Assembly: GCA_041395325.1 (NCBI GenBank)
Contig: JAWLAT010000003.1
Coordinates: 243,364 to 307,363 of the forward strand
Length of the DNA stretch: 64,000 nt
Reading direction: 5' to 3'
Source: JAWLAT01 sp041395325
Lineage (GTDB): Bacteria; Pseudomonadota; Gammaproteobacteria; Xanthomonadales; SZUA-5
Shown: positions 36,222 through 44,385 of the stretch, one piece after another
How positions within the stretch are numbered: the first letter of the stretch is position 1
Layout of the letters: each line of letters begins with the position of its first letter
Program-made: the position numbers and the translations under genes
The notes under the pieces: generated by a model
The model's input: only the letters and a program-made list of their open reading frames with translations
Database searches by the model: none
Told to the model about the DNA's origin: nothing

Positions 36222-36651
36222 GGACGTAGTGATCACCCAGCCGCACGAAATCACGACGCCCGGCCCGGAGCAGATTGGGTTTGCGCGCTGCCGGCAGAAC
36301 GTCGTTGAGGGTGAGACCGCGCAGATCCGGATCGAGCGACTCAGCGGCGGCGTGGCCAATGTCACGGTCGATTTCAGCCACACCGCGGGCAGCGCGACGC
36401 CTGGAGATGACTACACGGTCCCGCCGAACCAGCTGCTGCAATGGACGCCTGGTGACATCGCCGCCAAGGTCATCGAGGTGCCGATCACCGCCGATGGGAT
36501 GCCCGAGTCGGTGGAGAGTTTCCGGGTGAACGTGGGCAATGTCATGGGCGCGTCGATCCTGCCCTTCGCCCAGTTGGACGTGGATATTCTCGACGGGCAG
36601 AGCGACGAGCGCTTCGCCAATGGTTTTGAGGGGCCGGAGTGCCTGCCCTGA
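36139..36651 (+). CDS. CSLREA-domain protein, C-terminal part (Calx-beta, DGFE-like tail)
   Basis: Continuation of the preceding gene in another frame; meaningful sequence begins near 36090, not at the internal GTG. It encodes a Calx-beta-like domain (VVEGETAQIRIERLSGG, SATPGDDYTVPP, VESFRVNVGN) and ends with DERFANGFEGPECLP, a variant of the DGFE tail seen on other secreted proteins here. Codon use is like its neighbours, so the break is recent or an assembly error. Confidence 0.7.
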   Translation: MVPVQIGIRTLTISYRTLRGAFGSASGEDVVITQPHEITTPGPEQIGFARCRQNVVEGETAQIRIERLSGGVANVTVDFSHTAGSATPGDDYTVPPNQLLQWTPGDIAAKVIEVPITADGMPESVESFRVNVGNVMGASILPFAQLDVDILDGQSDERFANGFEGPECLP

Positions 36652-36655
36652 GCCT

Positions 36656-36734
36656 TTGTGGGTTCGATCTGTGATCGAACGCTGTTGGCCCCGACTGGCG
36701 AATGGCGTCAGCGCACAGCGCTGACCCACCAGAG
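36656..36734. repeat. Composite REP unit between secreted-protein genes
   Basis: GTTCGATCTGTGATCGAAC (36662-36680) then GTCAGCGCACAGCGCTGAC (36707-36725), with TTTGTGG and CCCACCAG flanks. Same order as the 26.1 kb unit and the opposite orientation to the units around the RAYT gene. It is followed by three short CCAGAG-type repeats. Confidence 0.85.
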
Positions 36735-36781
36735 CCAAAGCCAGAGCCAGAGCCAGAAAGGCCAAATCCGCGTTCGAACGA

Positions 36782-36798
36782 ACCCAAGTTTTGGGGTA
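36782..36798 (+). promoter_or_regulatory. Shared 17-nt upstream motif, copy 2
   Basis: ACCCAAGTTTTGGGGTA, 98 bases before the ATG of the S74/YadA-head gene. After it, CTGCCGCC resembles the GTGCCCGG that follows the copy at 39.1 kb. Confidence 0.65.
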
Positions 36799-36895
36799 CT
36801 GCCGCCATCCCGTGTGGACCACGATCTCCGCCAGCTGGACGCTGCAGCACAGCGTCCAGGCTCGCCCCGCAGCTGCCGACCGGAGGCACAGCGCC

Positions 36896-38722
36896 ATGTT
36901 TCCCTCAGCTCAGCGTGCTCTCGTTGCCACGATCGTCTTGCTTGGCTCCGACCCCATCCTGGCTGCCTCGTTTGTCTACGAAGGCCGTCTGAATGACTAC
37001 GGTCAGCCCGCCAACGGGCAATACGACTTGCGCATCGGCGCCTTCAGTGACCGCCACCTGGGCGCGGCGGTGCTGGCACCGACGACCTTCTTCGACGTCC
37101 CCGTCGTTGATGGACAGTTCCGACTCGAGGTCGAGCTGCCACTGGCCAACACCGACGCTGTCTGGATCGAGGCCGCGGTGCGCCAACAGGGTGCCGCCGA
37201 CTTCAACCCAATCCCCGGTCGGAGCAAGGCCGTCAGCGGAACCATCGGGCAGTGCTGGAGCACGACCGGCGATGCCGGCAGCACCGGGGCGAACCGCTTG
37301 GGCACGTTGGATGCGCGACCCTTGCGTCTGGTCACCGACAACGCCGAAAGCCTGGTCCTGACGCCCAGCGAAATCCTCTTCAATTTCTCCCCCATTACGG
37401 CCAATCTGCGCGCCGGATCACGAGCGAATCAGATCATTGGCGCGCGAGGCGCGACCATCTCCGGTGGTGGCATGCCCGACTCGGGCGATAGCGACCCCGA
37501 CTTCGCCAACGACGGCCCCAACCGTGCCTTCGGCCACTACAGCACGATCAGCGGAGGCTACGGCAACGGAACCGGCTTCCTGGCATCGTTTCGATTGGGT
37601 GATCTCGCGACCGTTGGCGGTGGCGCGCGAAACTTCGCCAATGGGTTGGGATCCACCGTCATCGGCGGGAGCAGCAATGTCGCCACGGGCTTCAGCAGTG
37701 CGGTGCTGGGCGGCGAAAGCAATGCCGCCGATGGCCATGAGAGCGTGGTGTCGGGTGGCTTTCGCAATTGCGCCGGCGGCGATGGTTCCTGGGCGGGCGG
37801 CACGAGGGCGCAGGTTCGCAAGGACAATGCCGGAACCTCCAATGATGGCGCCGGTTGTCTGGACGTCGCATTCACGGGCGATTCAGATGGCGACGAAGGC
37901 ACCTTCGTCTGGGCCGATTTGTCCAGCGGCAGTGCCTTCACGTCCACCGGTCCCAACCAGTTCCTGATTCGTTCCAGCAACGGCTTGGGCCTCAACACCA
38001 ACATCCCCACACCCTCGCACCTGACCATCGGCAAGAACGATGGCTCCAGCAACACGCTGGCGCTGGGCTATCAGGGCGATGTGACGCGCTGGCGGATCGG
38101 CGGTCCCGATGCGGGATCCGGCGCGGCCTTCGAGGTGCAGACGGGTGGCGATCAGGTGCTGCTGCGGGCCGAGGATGCCGGCTCCAGTGCTCGTGTGGGC
38201 ATCGCGCGCGACCCCGAGACCAACGCCCTCGAAGTCGAAGGCAACGCTTCCAAGACCACCTCGGGCAGCTGGCTGGCCAACTCCGATGCGCGCATCAAGA
38301 CCGAAGTGCGGGAGATCGACGACGCCCTGGAACGGTTGCTGCGCCTGCGCCCGGTGACCTTCCGCTACACGCCGGCCTATCGCGCCGCCCATCCGGGCAT
38401 CGCCGACCAGACCTACTACAACGTCATCGCACAGGAGTTTGCGCAGGTCTTCCCCGAGGCGGTACAGGGTTCGGGCGAATACCTGCCCCAAGCGGAGCGG
38501 ACGGCGGATAACGTAGTTCTCCAAGTCGATGTCCACCCGGCGCTGATCACGACGATCGCCGCGGTGCAGGAGCTGGCGCTGCGCCTGGAAGCCGAGCGCA
38601 AGCTGCTCGATGCGCAGTTGTGGCAACTGACCAGCGACAACGCCGCGCTGCGCGAGGCCGCGGCGCGCAACGAGTCCCGGTTGGCTCGGCTGGAAGCGAT
38701 GCTGGCTCTGGGAGGGCGCTGA
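36896..38722 (+). CDS. Secreted YadA-head-like protein with C-terminal S74 intramolecular chaperone
   Basis: Secreted fibre-like protein of 608 residues; the ATG at 36896 follows GGAGG and gives a signal peptide (ALVATIVLLGSDPILAA). A beta domain comes first (FVYEGRLND), then YadA/hep-Hag type 14-mer repeats (HYSTISGGYGNGTG, GLGSTVIGGSSNVATG, SSAVLGGESNAADG). Next is a peptidase S74 domain at NSDARIKTEVREID, where Ser463 is the expected self-cleavage residue, and finally a C-terminal coiled coil. S74 domains drive trimer assembly of phage tail spikes and then cut themselves off. No phage genes are nearby, so this looks like a cell-encoded trimeric fibre. Confidence 0.83.
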   Translation: MFPSAQRALVATIVLLGSDPILAASFVYEGRLNDYGQPANGQYDLRIGAFSDRHLGAAVLAPTTFFDVPVVDGQFRLEVELPLANTDAVWIEAAVRQQGAADFNPIPGRSKAVSGTIGQCWSTTGDAGSTGANRLGTLDARPLRLVTDNAESLVLTPSEILFNFSPITANLRAGSRANQIIGARGATISGGGMPDSGDSDPDFANDGPNRAFGHYSTISGGYGNGTGFLASFRLGDLATVGGGARNFANGLGSTVIGGSSNVATGFSSAVLGGESNAADGHESVVSGGFRNCAGGDGSWAGGTRAQVRKDNAGTSNDGAGCLDVAFTGDSDGDEGTFVWADLSSGSAFTSTGPNQFLIRSSNGLGLNTNIPTPSHLTIGKNDGSSNTLALGYQGDVTRWRIGGPDAGSGAAFEVQTGGDQVLLRAEDAGSSARVGIARDPETNALEVEGNASKTTSGSWLANSDARIKTEVREIDDALERLLRLRPVTFRYTPAYRAAHPGIADQTYYNVIAQEFAQVFPEAVQGSGEYLPQAERTADNVVLQVDVHPALITTIAAVQELALRLEAERKLLDAQLWQLTSDNAALREAAARNESRLARLEAMLALGGR

Positions 38723-38724
38723 GC

Positions 38725-39033
38725 ATGCCCGCTCAGGGCCCGGTGGCGCCGGATGCCAGCCATCGTCGGGTTGGCGTGCCGTGGCTGGTCATGGCAGTGC
38801 TGGCGCTGCCCGGCCATGCGGCATGGGCAGACCAGACGGACGCCGGTCCGTCTCGCTTTCGCATCGAGGCGCAACTTCGCCCAGCGGAAGCTCGCTACGC
38901 GCTCACCGCCGAACTGCGCGCTACCGAGCCAGCCGAGCGCGGTCGTGAGCGCTACACCATCAAGCAACTCAACGCGCCGGATGCGAGCTGTGAAGCGCCG
39001 GGCGACGCCATCTTCGCCGACCAGTTCGAATAG
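38725..39033 (+). CDS. Small secreted protein ending in IFADQFE
   Basis: A 102-residue protein starting two bases after the S74 gene stop. It has a hydrophobic leader (GVPWLVMAVLALPGHAAWA), a charged middle segment with no recognised fold, and the exact C-terminus GDAIFADQFE. That end resembles the DGFE tails of much larger proteins here, so the gene is a leader plus a short spacer plus the tail. It is probably co-transcribed with the S74 gene. No function is known. Confidence 0.65.
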   Translation: MPAQGPVAPDASHRRVGVPWLVMAVLALPGHAAWADQTDAGPSRFRIEAQLRPAEARYALTAELRATEPAERGRERYTIKQLNAPDASCEAPGDAIFADQFE

Positions 39034-39107
39034 CCCACGACGTAGCCGCTGCGCGAAGCGCAACTCGGATGCTCACCAACCACGCCTGCGCCAGTGGCGC
39101 ATCGCGC

Positions 39108-39124
39108 ACCCAAGTTCTGGGGTA
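39108..39124 (+). promoter_or_regulatory. Shared 17-nt upstream motif, copy 3
   Basis: ACCCAAGTTCTGGGGTA, 56 bases before the ATG of the glycosidase-like gene. Confidence 0.65.
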
Positions 39125-39179
39125 GTGCCCGGACCGTCCGGCGTCGACGATCTCTGTGTCGATCTGATCGGTGACCAGC

Positions 39180-41966
39180 ATGACCAAGCTTCCTGTCCGC
39201 TACTCCGGCCGGTGGATCCGGGCCCTGGTTGCGCTGGCCATGCTGACAACCGGCACGGCAAGTCTCGCCGGCACCGATCCCAGCGCACCGCTGGGCGCCA
39301 ATCTCAACGCCGTCAATGACTTCAGCGACGAGTTCCCCTTCGTCAACCTGATGAAGTCGGCGCGCGACTGGATTCCCGGCAACGTCAACGGCTGCTTCGA
39401 CTGCCGCGAGCCGGGCGGCAATCCGGCCTGTCTGGCACCCAACTCCTGTCCGGTGACGATCAGCGTGGACGCCGATGGCTATCCGACCAGTCTCGCGCCG
39501 GGGCAGGTCCTCACGTCCATCCTCCACGCGGGCGGCAACCCGGGGCGACTGGCCAGTGGCACCTACACGATTCGCTTTGCCGGCAATGGCACGCTGCAAC
39601 TGCTGGGCATGACCCAGGTGAGCCAAGGCAGCGGCGAGATCATCGCCAATCTCGTCAGCAGCAGCGGCAACAACATCGGCCTGCGGCTCACCGCCACCAC
39701 GCCCGGCGACCACCTTCGCAGCGTCGAAGTGCTGCCGCCTGGCGGCGTGTGCAGCAACGATGAGCGGCAATTCTGTGACGGCAGCAACGCCTGCGCGGGC
39801 GGCGCCAGCTGTTTGCTCTTCACCGCGCCAGGCGTCGCCGACGCGCAGCTCTTCCAGCCACGCTTCTTGCGCAACTACGAGCCGTTTCGACTGCTGCGCT
39901 ACATGGACTGGATGGAGACCAACAGCTCGCCCATCGTGGACTTTGCCGACTACCCCACGCCGAGCAGCGCGTTCTGGCATCGCGTACCGCCACAGATCCT
40001 GGCGGCATTGGGCAACCGCCTGCGCAGCGACATCTGGATCAATCTGCCCCATCGGGCCAGCGATGCCTTCATCGACAGCTTCGCGACAGTGCTGCGCGAC
40101 AGCTTCACGCCGGATCGAAGGATCTATCTGGAGTACAGCAACGAAAACTGGAACGGCATTTTCGCGCAGAACGTCGAGATCCCGCGGCAGTTCTGTCCGG
40201 GCTTTGCCGACCTTGCGGCAGGCTGCCAGAACGACGGCATCCCCGGCAACGGCATCGCCTGCGAACGGGATCCCAACACCTTCTCGCTGGGTGCCGCCCA
40301 GGCCCCCTGTTTCGAGGCGCTGGTGCGCGCCTGGGGCGATCGCTCCGTGCAGATCTTCGATCGCTTCGCGGCGGTCTTTGGCGCATCGGCCAACAGCCGC
40401 TTGCTGCGCGTCGTGGCCGCCCAGGCAGCCAATCCGGATCTGGGTCGTCAGGTGCTGGCTCGCAATGCCACGGGACAGGCGTTCTCAGTAGCCAGCCGCA
40501 CCGACGCCTATGCCAGTGCCCCCTACATCGGTACCGAATACTGCACCCCCGACAGCGGCATCAACCCCGATACCAGCCCTCAGGTCTACGCCAGCGTGGA
40601 CAACTTCCTGGACCATCTGGAGACCGCTGGCATGAGCCGTGCGGTGGGCTTCATGAGCGGTAGTCGAGCGATGGTCAACGGCAATTTCCCGGGCCTGCGG
40701 CACATTGCCTACGAAGGCGGTCAGCACCTCGCCGGCATCGCCGGATTCACCTTCAACAACGTCTGCAATGACGTCTTCGACGCCGCCAACCGGCATCCAC
40801 GGATGGAAACCATCTACGAGACCTACTGGTCGAACTGGCGCCAGAACGGCGATGAGTTCGCGCACTTCTATACCACCGGGCGCTACGGGCCCTTCGGGCG
40901 CTGGGGACTGTTGGAGTTCCAGGATCAGGATCGGCTGTCCGCGCCCAAATATCGCGCGCTGCTCGACCACAGCGCTGCCTTTCCCTGCCACTGGAGTGGC
41001 TGCACGCAGGGCGGTGGTGGCGGCAACAACAACCCGTTGCTCAGCTACGCACCGACGGCGGGGAGTCAGGCCTCGCCCGGCAATGGTCCGAATTTTCCAG
41101 GCGGAACCGCGGGAACGGCCGCTGCCAGCATCGGCATCAGCGCGTCTGGGGCCAGCGGTACCGGCAGCACCATGCTGTCCGGCTGTGCGGTCAGCGGTAG
41201 TGGCGCGAGCGCCTTCGCGGCGATCCAGCTCACGCCTGCCAACGGCCTGTTCGATACCGGGGTCAGCAGCGGCAGCATCGGTCTGGCCTGCACGCGCGCC
41301 GAGGCGCCGGCTCAAGCCCTGCTGAGCTGCAGCGAAACCCCGTTGGGCGGCGCCGCCATCACCCGTGCCTGGACGCTGACCTGCCCGCCCGCCGTGGTCC
41401 AGCCTGATGCGCTCTTCGACGACGGCTTCGAGGCCGGCGTCGTGTCTACTTGCACGCCAGCGGACGTGCTGATCGACGGTGGCCTGGAGGCGAGCAACCC
41501 CAATACTGGGGCCAATGCGGCCTGGCCTTCGACGTCCACCGCCTTCGGCACCGCCATCTGCCACGCCAACTTCTGCCCCGATGACGCGGGCACCGCGCCG
41601 CCGCGCAGCGGCGCTTTCTGGGCCTGGTTCGGTGGCGTCAACGGCAGCGAGACCTCAACGCTGAGCCAAACGGTGGTGCTGCCGGCCGGCGCACCTCGCC
41701 ACCTCAACTTCTTCTTGCGAACCGGCCGCGTCACCGCGCCCTTCGATGCGCAGCTGCGCGTCAAGGTCGACGGCAATGTGGTGCGCGTCTTCGCCGAGCC
41801 AAGTACGGCAGAGCCGAGCTACGTCGCTCGCAGCGTCGATCTCAGTGCCTTTGCCAACGGCCAGAGTCACGACATCCAGTTCGAGTATGTCAATCCGAAC
41901 GGCAGCGGCGTGTCGAATTTCGTCGTGGACGATCTCAGCGTGACGTGTAGCGCGGTCGGAAATTGA
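39180..41966 (+). CDS. Secreted glycosidase-like (clan GH-A type) multidomain protein
   Basis: Exported protein of 928 residues with signal peptide (LVALAMLTTGTASLA). The central region (about residues 200-620) has the look of a clan GH-A barrel, with candidate catalytic acids E322 in LEYSNENWN and E512 in AYEGGQHL. It resembles proteins often labelled cellulose-binding in other bacteria. A Ser/Gly-rich domain follows. Then DDGFEAG (747-753) occurs internally instead of at the end, and a beta-rich, jelly-roll-like domain of about 170 residues finishes the protein (LIDGGLEASN, NFVVDDLSVTC). Substrate and activity are unproven. Confidence 0.68.
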   Translation: MTKLPVRYSGRWIRALVALAMLTTGTASLAGTDPSAPLGANLNAVNDFSDEFPFVNLMKSARDWIPGNVNGCFDCREPGGNPACLAPNSCPVTISVDADGYPTSLAPGQVLTSILHAGGNPGRLASGTYTIRFAGNGTLQLLGMTQVSQGSGEIIANLVSSSGNNIGLRLTATTPGDHLRSVEVLPPGGVCSNDERQFCDGSNACAGGASCLLFTAPGVADAQLFQPRFLRNYEPFRLLRYMDWMETNSSPIVDFADYPTPSSAFWHRVPPQILAALGNRLRSDIWINLPHRASDAFIDSFATVLRDSFTPDRRIYLEYSNENWNGIFAQNVEIPRQFCPGFADLAAGCQNDGIPGNGIACERDPNTFSLGAAQAPCFEALVRAWGDRSVQIFDRFAAVFGASANSRLLRVVAAQAANPDLGRQVLARNATGQAFSVASRTDAYASAPYIGTEYCTPDSGINPDTSPQVYASVDNFLDHLETAGMSRAVGFMSGSRAMVNGNFPGLRHIAYEGGQHLAGIAGFTFNNVCNDVFDAANRHPRMETIYETYWSNWRQNGDEFAHFYTTGRYGPFGRWGLLEFQDQDRLSAPKYRALLDHSAAFPCHWSGCTQGGGGGNNNPLLSYAPTAGSQASPGNGPNFPGGTAGTAAASIGISASGASGTGSTMLSGCAVSGSGASAFAAIQLTPANGLFDTGVSSGSIGLACTRAEAPAQALLSCSETPLGGAAITRAWTLTCPPAVVQPDALFDDGFEAGVVSTCTPADVLIDGGLEASNPNTGANAAWPSTSTAFGTAICHANFCPDDAGTAPPRSGAFWAWFGGVNGSETSTLSQTVVLPAGAPRHLNFFLRTGRVTAPFDAQLRVKVDGNVVRVFAEPSTAEPSYVARSVDLSAFANGQSHDIQFEYVNPNGSGVSNFVVDDLSVTCSAVGN

Positions 41967-42009
41967 GTCCGATACCAGCAAGCGGTGCGGGCATCTCCCG
42001 GCTGGCCGT

Positions 42010-43131
42010 CTACCCGTTCGGCAACTTGATCGCCGCCTCGCGCCGCAGCTGGTCGGCGAAATCTCGCAGCCGCTGCTCGATCGACTCGGTATCGATCAGC
42101 CCGAAACCCAGCGTGATGCCGGGCGCGCAGGTCGCCGGGTCGACGGCGTACTCGGCCCAGCTGACCACGCCGGGCAGATGCCGTCGGGCGGCGGCCAACA
42201 GCCGCGTGGCATCGACCTCCGGCCGGATTTGCGCACCCAAATGCAATCCCGCATCGCCCGGGATGCGCTGCAGCCAGGGTGACAGCGCATCCAGGCCGGC
42301 GACCAGGGCGGCACGCCGGGGTGCGTAGTGGCGATGCATGCGGCGCACATGACGAACCAGATGGCCTTCCTGGATGAAGCTCGACAGCACGCGCTGACCC
42401 ACCGCGTCGCAGTGCGCATCAGCGCAGTGCTTGGCCGCCAGCAGTGCCGGTCGCAGCCACGCCGGGGCCACCACGAAACCCTTGCGCAGGGCCGGGAACA
42501 GGCTCTTGGAGAAGGTGCCGACGTAGGCCACCCGGCCGCTGCGGTCGAGCGTCTTCAGCGCATCCAGCGGTCGCCCGCCGAAATGAAACTCGCCGTCGTA
42601 GTCGTCTTCCAGGATCACCAGGTCCCGTTCGGCCGCCTGGGCCAGCAACTGCAACCGCCGAGCCTGACTGAGCATCACCCCGGTGGGTGAGTGGTGCGAA
42701 GGCGTCACGCAAACGACCCTCACCTCGGCGGGAATGTCCGCCACGCGCAGGCCGTCCTCATCGACGCCGACCGGAATCAGTTTGGCGCCGGCTGCACGCA
42801 AGGCGTCACGCAGCGGCGGGTAACCGGGCTCTTCCACGGCCACGGCCGTCTGTCCGGGCACGACCAGCACCCGCGCGAGCAGGTCGAAGGCTTGCTGGGC
42901 GCCTGAGGTCACGACCACATCGTCGGGCGTGCAACGGACAGCGCGGGCGAAGGCCACATGCTGGGCAATGGCCTGGCGCAGCTCCGGCAAGCCCGCCGAG
43001 GGCGGATAGCGGAAGGGTTCACGGGCCAGCTGGCGCAGGCTGCGCTGACTCAGCTGGCGCCACAACGCATGCGGAAAGGGGCCGTGGTCGGCGATGCCGA
43101 TGCGGAAATTCGGCAACGCCGGCGAGCCCAC
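42010..43131 (-). CDS. MocR/PdxR-type regulator, aminotransferase domain (frameshifted)
   Basis: The C-terminal PLP-dependent fold type I domain of a MocR-family transcriptional regulator. Family marks: FRYPPSAGLPELRQAIA, VTSGAQQAFDL, ILEDDYDGEFHF, and the PLP-lysine region VGTFSKSLFPALRKGF. The reading frame continues sensibly a little upstream of the first ATG, through SFEPVGSPALPNF, before losing the family pattern. The N-terminal DNA-binding half is in the next frame (43050-43478). One missing base between about 43131 and 43200 explains the break. Confidence 0.82.
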   Translation of the reverse strand: MGSPALPNFRIGIADHGPFPHALWRQLSQRSLRQLAREPFRYPPSAGLPELRQAIAQHVAFARAVRCTPDDVVVTSGAQQAFDLLARVLVVPGQTAVAVEEPGYPPLRDALRAAGAKLIPVGVDEDGLRVADIPAEVRVVCVTPSHHSPTGVMLSQARRLQLLAQAAERDLVILEDDYDGEFHFGGRPLDALKTLDRSGRVAYVGTFSKSLFPALRKGFVVAPAWLRPALLAAKHCADAHCDAVGQRVLSSFIQEGHLVRHVRRMHRHYAPRRAALVAGLDALSPWLQRIPGDAGLHLGAQIRPEVDATRLLAAARRHLPGVVSWAEYAVDPATCAPGITLGFGLIDTESIEQRLRDFADQLRREAAIKLPNG

Positions 43132-43478
43132 GGGTTCGAAGCTGTCGGCGGCCTGGAGCCACTGTGGTTGAGCAGGCGTTGTGGCTGCGGATCGCCTGGA
43201 CCGCTGGCGCCAGGCCGCAGTCCCAGATCCTGCACGGTCGCCCGGGCACCGCGACGGGCGCGCACATAACCTTCGGCCACCAGCAGGTCGTAGGCCTTGG
43301 CCACGGTGTTGCGGGCCACGCCCAGCGACATGGCGGCGACCCGGGTGGACGGGAGGGCAAAACCGGCCGGCAGTCGGCCGCTGACGATGGCACCGCGCAG
43401 CTGCCGATGCAGGGCCGTCAGTCGCCCGCCCGCGGCCTCCGGCAGTTCGATCGCGCAGGGAAAAACTGGCTCCCTCAT
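43050..43478 (-). CDS. MocR/PdxR-type regulator, GntR-like DNA-binding part (frameshifted)
   Basis: The N-terminal part of the MocR gene. The ATG at 43478 begins MREPVFPCAIELPEA. The GntR winged helix is LPSTRVAAMSLGVARNTVAKAY, followed by LLVAEGYVRARRG. After about 43200 the frame degenerates into Arg/Ser-rich sequence and overlaps the aminotransferase half. The regulator is divergent from the MBL-hydrolase/DMT-transporter pair and is the natural candidate to control it. Confidence 0.8.
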   Translation of the reverse strand: MREPVFPCAIELPEAAGGRLTALHRQLRGAIVSGRLPAGFALPSTRVAAMSLGVARNTVAKAYDLLVAEGYVRARRGARATVQDLGLRPGASGPGDPQPQRLLNHSGSRPPTASNPWARRRCRISASASPTTAPFRMRCGAS

Positions 43479-43551
43479 CCTGAGCAAAAGTGGTCCACCC
43501 AAGGAGCCACCATCATCGCACGATGGGCACATCAGAACTTCAGGACGTGCC

Positions 43552-44385
43552 ATGGACACCCGACCCATCTGCAGCACCTGCGGTACCCAGTTCGCCACGC
43601 TGCCAGCCGCCCATGTCAGCTGCCCCGTCTGCGCCGATGAACGTCAGTACGTCGGCTGGCAGGGGCAGCGCTGGACCGGTCTGGCGCAGCTGCGCCAGAC
43701 CCACCGGATCCACGCCGAAGACGATGCCGGACTCTTCAGCCTGGACCTGAGCCCGGGTTTCGCCATTGGTCAGCGCATGGCGTTGTTGCCCACGCCCGGC
43801 ATGAACCTGTTGTGGGAGTCACTCAGCCTGGTCACCGATGAAGCCGTGGCTGCCCTGCACCAACGCGGCGGCGTCGATGCGATCGCGATCTCGCATCCAC
43901 ACTTCTATGCCGCCATGCTGGAATGGAGCGAGGCGCTGGGCGGCGTGCCGATTCTGCTGCACGAAGCCGATCGTGACTGGGTGCGGCGACCCTCGACGCG
44001 GATCGAGTTCTGGCGTGGAGATGCCTTGCGCCTGAATGACGAACTGCAGCTGCTGCATCTGCCCGGACACTTCCCGGGCAGCGCGGGCGTGCACTGGCGC
44101 ACCGGTCCCACCGGCGGTGGCGCGCTGTTGCCCGGCGATGCGCTGCAGGTGGTCGGCGACCGGCGCCACGTCAGCTTCATGTACAGCTATCCCAACCTGA
44201 TGCCGCTGCCCCAGCCGCAGGTGCGTGATCTGCGCCGTCGGCTGCAGGGTCTGAGCTTCGATTCGGTCTATGGTTTCAACCGCGGCCGCAACTTGCTCGG
44301 CGGCGCGCAGGCGGCTGTCGATGCCTCCTTCGAGCGCTATCTGCGGGCATTGGACGGCGCTGCTGCGATCGAGGTGGCGGCATGA
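43552..44385 (+). CDS. MBL-fold metallohydrolase with N-terminal zinc ribbon
   Basis: Cytoplasmic metallo-beta-lactamase-fold protein of 277 residues. An N-terminal CSTCGTQF/CPVCADE pair suggests a small zinc ribbon. The metal site is variant: SHPHFYAA stands where HxHxDH is usual, with LPGHFPGSAG and GDALQV later. The substrate is unknown. Its stop overlaps the transporter start (ATGA), so the two work as a unit; the divergent MocR gene probably regulates them. Confidence 0.82.
   Translation: MDTRPICSTCGTQFATLPAAHVSCPVCADERQYVGWQGQRWTGLAQLRQTHRIHAEDDAGLFSLDLSPGFAIGQRMALLPTPGMNLLWESLSLVTDEAVAALHQRGGVDAIAISHPHFYAAMLEWSEALGGVPILLHEADRDWVRRPSTRIEFWRGDALRLNDELQLLHLPGHFPGSAGVHWRTGPTGGGALLPGDALQVVGDRRHVSFMYSYPNLMPLPQPQVRDLRRRLQGLSFDSVYGFNRGRNLLGGAQAAVDASFERYLRALDGAAAIEVAA

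Noticed and set aside
36736..36760. CCAGAG short tandem repeats as a functional element
   Set aside because: Only three imperfect units; probably slippage next to a REP unit.
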